A stretch of 64,000 nt of DNA from assembly GCF_000026945.1 (NCBI RefSeq), contig NC_012860.1, positions 310,001-374,000 on the forward strand. The letters run 5' to 3'. Position numbers and translations under genes: made by a program. Below the pieces are notes generated by a model. It worked only from the letters and a program-made list of their open reading frames with translations. It was not told the DNA's origin and did no database searches. The stretch comes from Candida dubliniensis CD36. Taxonomy: Eukaryota > Ascomycota > Pichiomycetes > Serinales > Debaryomycetaceae. How positions within the stretch are numbered: the stretch's first letter is position 1; each line of letters begins with the position of its first letter. Shown here one piece after another: positions 59,899-64,000 of this stretch.

Positions 59899-62887
59899 TT
59901 AATTATTTTTACAAACCAAGAGTAAAACCAAATCAGTTTTAATTGAAGCTTGCTTGCCTTTTTCCTTTTTTATTTTTTATTTTTCATTTCCAAAAAAAAC
60001 AATAGCTGATAGTATGACGGTGACAATTGACTGGCTGTATTTCTTACCAACATTGTAAATATTCTTGATAAAATGAAATAATTGCTAATCTCCGAAAGCC
60101 TTGATTTATAATCACATCAACCATGGATAATAATACCCGTTTGTGTTATTTTGGGTTATATATATCTTAATCATATTTAATACCCATTGCGTAATAATAA
60201 TGATTAGTCATTAGGTAAAACAATCGATAAAAAGTATGAACAAGAAAGAATCTTGATATCGACACAAAAACCTAATTTTATCCATTCGTCCTGATTTACC
60301 ATTAATATGGTGTTTAGCTCACAAAAAGAAAGATAAATCATTAGGTTTCTATTGTTGACATATGCTGTCAATTGTTATCGTAATCATTAATAATTGCCAT
60401 GGATATCTAGAGGTTTCTATTTGGATGCACCTAAAGAAAAAAAAAAAAAAACTCCGATCGAATTACTAAAACTGGAATTTAGTGGCTGTTACTATAAAAC
60501 TCCGTGGAAAAGAAGCATATTATTTGAAATGGATGGAAGAAAGGATAATTGCCTACTATCTCTCTTTGTTTTTTGGTTACAACATTGTTAAGATAAACTT
60601 ATCAGTCAAGGCAAACTTTCAAGTAGTTCAAAAAAGTTTACTATACAATAGATGAAAAAAAAAAAAAAATAAGAAGTCAGAAATCCTATAAACTTGTAAG
60701 AGTCAGGATATTAGGATTGGAAATAATGATATTCCTATAGTCAACGATAAAAAGACGAAAGGTAAGCACTAAATAAAACCACACACATGTCCTGCTTACA
60801 GTTGTATGTAATTGATGGCAAACTCATTCACTTTTATATAGTTAGATTATACGTTGAATAATATATACTAGTTAAATGTAATGATCAATTTGTGACTTCT
60901 AGAAATTGTGAATTACTTGATACAACTAATGAGAGAACAATCAAACTGCTAATTGTCCACATACCAAAAAGAAAAACCACCGCCCCCCCCCCCTTGCCTC
61001 CTTATAAAAGAGAAATGAGAGATTTAAACTTTCATCAAAAAAAAGAAAAAAAAAAAAAATCTTGATATAATTTTTCCCTTTAATTTTTCAAAAAAGGTAA
61101 TTCGTTGTCATACATCATCATACATGGTGGTTGTGGTAGTGGTAGTGGTAGTGGTTGTGGTGGTTGGATATTTTAATGCTCAATTGTAATTAGAAATTAG
61201 CAGATATCGTACTTAATTAAAAGACTTGAAGAAATAAATTAAAGTTGACCATTTTTTTTTTTTCAATCATAGATATTAGATCCATTTGTTTCCTCTCTTA
61301 TTGTTCTATTGTTTGGCGATAGCTCGTGGTGGTTGTGGTGGTGGTGGCAGTGGAGGTGGGGCATTAAGACTATTCAAGTGTCTCACTCTGAATAGCCTGC
61401 ATATGCCCCACTCCCCACAATTCAGAAAATAAGACACAAAAAAAATAAACAAAACAAAATATAGATTATGATGAATAAAACCAAGCAAAGCAACCACTCC
61501 GATTGGTCAAATATTCATATTTATCTATCAATTCTTTGTTCAAAAAATTTTTTTTTTCTTAGTCTCTGTTTTAAATCTTACGAGAACGGAGTTTTCTTCT
61601 TTTCGGATTGTTAAAAGTCAACACATTCTTTTTTTTACACAAGATTACAACAAAATTATCCACGGAAACACCAGAGATTTTAAAGAACTAGCCCATAATG
61701 AAACATAATACACATATTTCTTAGTACATTCGATCCCTGTAATTCCAATACTACAAAAGTAAGTTGTTGTAAATTGGGACTGAAAATTGCTATAGAACGT
61801 TGAATGATACGAAAAAAAAAAAAAAAAAGGAGGCAACGAAATAATATTTCTTAATTCCTGTCCTTACCTGTGCGTTACTTCTATTCAATATACTGGATGA
61901 TAAAAAAAATATCCGGTTTAAAAAAAGCGTCCTTTTTTCCAATTGATCTTTTATTATAACTCTCCCTTTAATTGTTTTGTTATAAAATGACTTGCCAAAA
62001 AAATAAAAAAAAAAAAAAACAATACGAAATTGTGGATATTGATCATCATCATAATAATTGCTACTATCTCTTATATATATTTGCCCCAGACTTTTTTTTT
62101 TTTTCTTACTTTTGTTTTAGTGGTGGTGCTTTTGTGTACACAAAAATGGTTCAAAACTCCGAACTTATTCTTGTCCTCCTCCGTATTGAATTTTGGCGCA
62201 CTACCCGTGCATATTCAATTTTAATCATTCATCCGTTCACCCACTCTGATATTCCTCTCTCTATATAAAACATATCTATTGAACATGCCATATCAGAGAA
62301 CATATTGAGTGACCTATACATATGTAATACATTATTCTAAACAATAGAAACAGAGAAAACAAGTAAAAATAATGTGTACTATTCAAATAAAATCGGTCTT
62401 TGCTTTTTTCCCAAATTTTTAATTTTTAATTTTTAACCCACAAAATAATAATTAGTGTAAATTTTTTTTTTTTTATCCCTCTCACCTCATTCTTGCTTTT
62501 GTGCACTCCTTCTTTTTTTTTTTCTTATTATGAACGACAGAGATATGATTTGATTCTTCTTCTAAAATAACAAACTAATTACATCAAACATATCAAACAA
62601 CAACGACAACAACAACGACAACAACAAGTATCATATATAAATTCCTTTAAATCTCCCACTTTTTTTTTTTTTTTTGTCTAAAAACTTCTTCCTTCCAGAT
62701 TTTACTTTCTTCCCACTGATTGTTTTTTTTTTTTTTTTATTTGATTTTCCTTTCTTTTCTATTCTATTCTAGTTTTTCATTTTCATTTATTATTTGCTTA
62801 ATTGATTTAAGTACTGGTTTAATTATTAGTTTTGAAACAAATTCCTTATTTATTATTACTGTCACGCATACATAAACCTTTCCAAAA
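59899..62887. other. 3 kb intergenic region upstream of YAT2-like gene
   Basis: AT-rich DNA with A/T runs, a C-run (60983-60993), GGT repeats (61125-61162) and a CCAAT-type GATTGGTCAAATATT at 61501-61515. Several CAA/T-rich blocks precede the YAT2 start, with TATATAAA at 62634-62641. Short frames (60394-60591, 61972-62268) start at non-ATG codons or are simple sequence. No gene is recognised. Confidence 0.5.
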
Positions 62888-64000
62888 ATGTCAACTTATA
62901 GATTTCAAGAAACATTGGAAAAACTTCCTATTCCTGATTTAGTTCAAACTTGTAATTCATATCTCGAGGCATTAAAACCATTACAAACTGAACAAGAACA
63001 TGAAAATACAAAAATTGCTGTTGATAAATTTCTTAATGGTGGTAATTCCAAAACCAACAATGGTGAAACTACTGGAAGTGGTATTGGTCATTATTTAGAT
63101 CGAGAATTACGTCAATATGCTAAAACTAGACCTAGTTATATTGAACAATTTTGGTATGATTCATATTTAAATTATGATTCCCCCGTTGTATTAAATTTAA
63201 ATCCTTTTTTCCTTTTAGAAGATGATCCATTCACTAATGAATCAAGTAGTATTAATCCTCAAGTTAAACGAGCCACCAATTTAACTTTATCATCGTTAAA
63301 ATTCATTCAAGCATTGAAAAATGAAACTTTGACTGTTGATACTTTGAAAAATGGAAAACCATTATGTATGTATCAATATACTAAATTATTTGGTGCTTCA
63401 AGAATCCCCACTCAAGAAGGATGTATGATGCAATCTGATCCATTATCTAATCATATTGTTGTTATGTCAAAATCTCAATTTTATTGGTTTGATGTATTGG
63501 ATTCTCATAATAATTTGATATTAAATGAAGCAGAATTGAATATTAATTTCAATTCAATCATTCGTGACTCCTTAACTACTCCATCAGATGAAATTGCTAA
63601 ATCATCATTTGGAGTATTGACTACTGAAAATAGACGTGTTTGGGCTAATGTTAGAAACAATTTAATTGGTAATAATACCATTAACCATGAAGTGTTGTCA
63701 ATTATTGATTCAGCATTATTTATATTATGTTTTGATGATATTGTTATTGATGATTTATCTGAATTATCGAAAAACATGCTTTGTGGGTTATCTATATTAG
63801 ATAATGGTATTCAAGTTGGTACTTGTACTAATCGTTGGTATGATAAATTACAAATCATTGTTACTAAAAATGCTAAAGCAGGAATTAATTTTGAACATAC
63901 TGGGGTTGATGGTCATACCGTTTTAAGATTTGTTAGTGATATCTATACCGATTCAATTTTGTCATTTGCTAATTCCATTAATAATAATGCTCCATCTTTA
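62888..64000 (+). CDS. YAT2: Carnitine acetyltransferase, Yat2-like (3' part outside the window)
   Basis: The frame is open from the ATG at 62888 to the window edge: 371 codons, no stop. It transfers acetyl groups between CoA and carnitine for transport of acetyl units, needed for growth on fatty acids, acetate and ethanol where the citrate route is absent, as in Candida. The choline/carnitine acyltransferase start is clear: LEKLPIPDLVQTCNSYLEALKPL, GHYLDRELRQYAKTRPSYIEQFW and SPVVLNLNPFFLLEDDP. The catalytic His337 lies in NFEHTGVDG. The absence of a presequence and the extra length before the core fit the cytosolic Yat2 type rather than the mitochondrial/peroxisomal Cat2 type. About half the protein is missing. 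Confidence 0.93.
   Translation, partial: MSTYRFQETLEKLPIPDLVQTCNSYLEALKPLQTEQEHENTKIAVDKFLNGGNSKTNNGETTGSGIGHYLDRELRQYAKTRPSYIEQFWYDSYLNYDSPVVLNLNPFFLLEDDPFTNESSSINPQVKRATNLTLSSLKFIQALKNETLTVDTLKNGKPLCMYQYTKLFGASRIPTQEGCMMQSDPLSNHIVVMSKSQFYWFDVLDSHNNLILNEAELNINFNSIIRDSLTTPSDEIAKSSFGVLTTENRRVWANVRNNLIGNNTINHEVLSIIDSALFILCFDDIVIDDLSELSKNMLCGLSILDNGIQVGTCTNRWYDKLQIIVTKNAKAGINFEHTGVDGHTVLRFVSDIYTDSILSFANSINNNAPSL

Noticed and set aside
60394..60591. 65-codon frame in the region after tRNA-Ala
   Set aside because: It starts at TTG, includes an A-run-encoded Lys stretch, and has no recognised similarity.
1..64000. CRISPR array, bacterial operon, prophage or other exotic system
   Set aside because: The window is clearly eukaryotic nuclear DNA; no spaced direct repeats or prokaryotic genes were seen.

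Overview
The window is nuclear DNA of a budding yeast of the CTG clade, very probably Candida albicans or its close relative C. dubliniensis. I base this on AT-rich DNA, short A/T-flanked intergenic regions, proteins that read as Candida orthologues (a mitochondrial MnSOD very close to C. albicans Sod2, an ELL elongation factor absent from S. cerevisiae, a carnitine acetyltransferase), Asn/Gln trinucleotide runs inside genes, and spliceosomal introns with GTATGT/GTACGT donors and ACTAAC branch points. In this clade CUG is read as serine, so in-frame CTG codons (for example codon 26 of the first gene and codon 2 of ARP8) should be Ser, not Leu.

Layout. 1-9.6 kb: one low-complexity, probable transcription regulator gene (3884-6040, +) isolated by about 3.9 kb of upstream and 3.6 kb of downstream non-coding DNA. 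9.6-31.5 kb: a compact housekeeping block with SOD2 (-), arginyl-tRNA synthetase (-), RUP1-like (+), VPS17 (+), a SIZ/PIAS SUMO ligase (+), RPB7 (-), MRPL23 (+), RPB2 (-), MRP20 (+), a TB2/DP1/HVA22 membrane protein with a tiny first exon (-) and a short-chain dehydrogenase (-). 31.5-35.5 kb: a 4 kb divergent gap. 35.5-48 kb: CIA30-type complex I assembly factor (+), RPS4 with a 5' intron (+), ISN1 (+), tRNA-Ser(UGA) (-), ESP1 separase (-), mS41/FYV4 (-), LSC1 (-). 48-64 kb: gene-sparse, with ARP8 (+), an ELL-type elongation factor (+), a pair of inverted diverged repeats (about 49.6 and 58.7 kb), a broken Ty3/gypsy-type gag, a 279 bp LTR, tRNA-Ala(AGC) (+), and the first 371 codons of YAT2-like carnitine acetyltransferase (+), cut by the window edge.

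Functional themes are ordinary: two RNA polymerase II subunits, each divergently paired with a mitochondrial ribosomal protein gene; further mitochondrial functions (MnSOD, LSC1, mS41, CIA30, probably ArgRS); chromatin and transcription (ARP8, ELL, SIZ); and cell division (ESP1). I did not find a convincing new multi-gene system. The most useful observations are the isolated prion-like regulator with a 3.6 kb 3'-to-3' gap, the ELL orthologue, the HVA22 micro-exon, the retroelement remnant 14 bp upstream of tRNA-Ala, the inverted repeat pair enclosing ARP8 and ELL, and the AAAAATTTT elements of the mitoribosomal promoters. Several apparent reading frames begin at TTG or GTG; starts were moved to the first plausible ATG, as noted in each entry.
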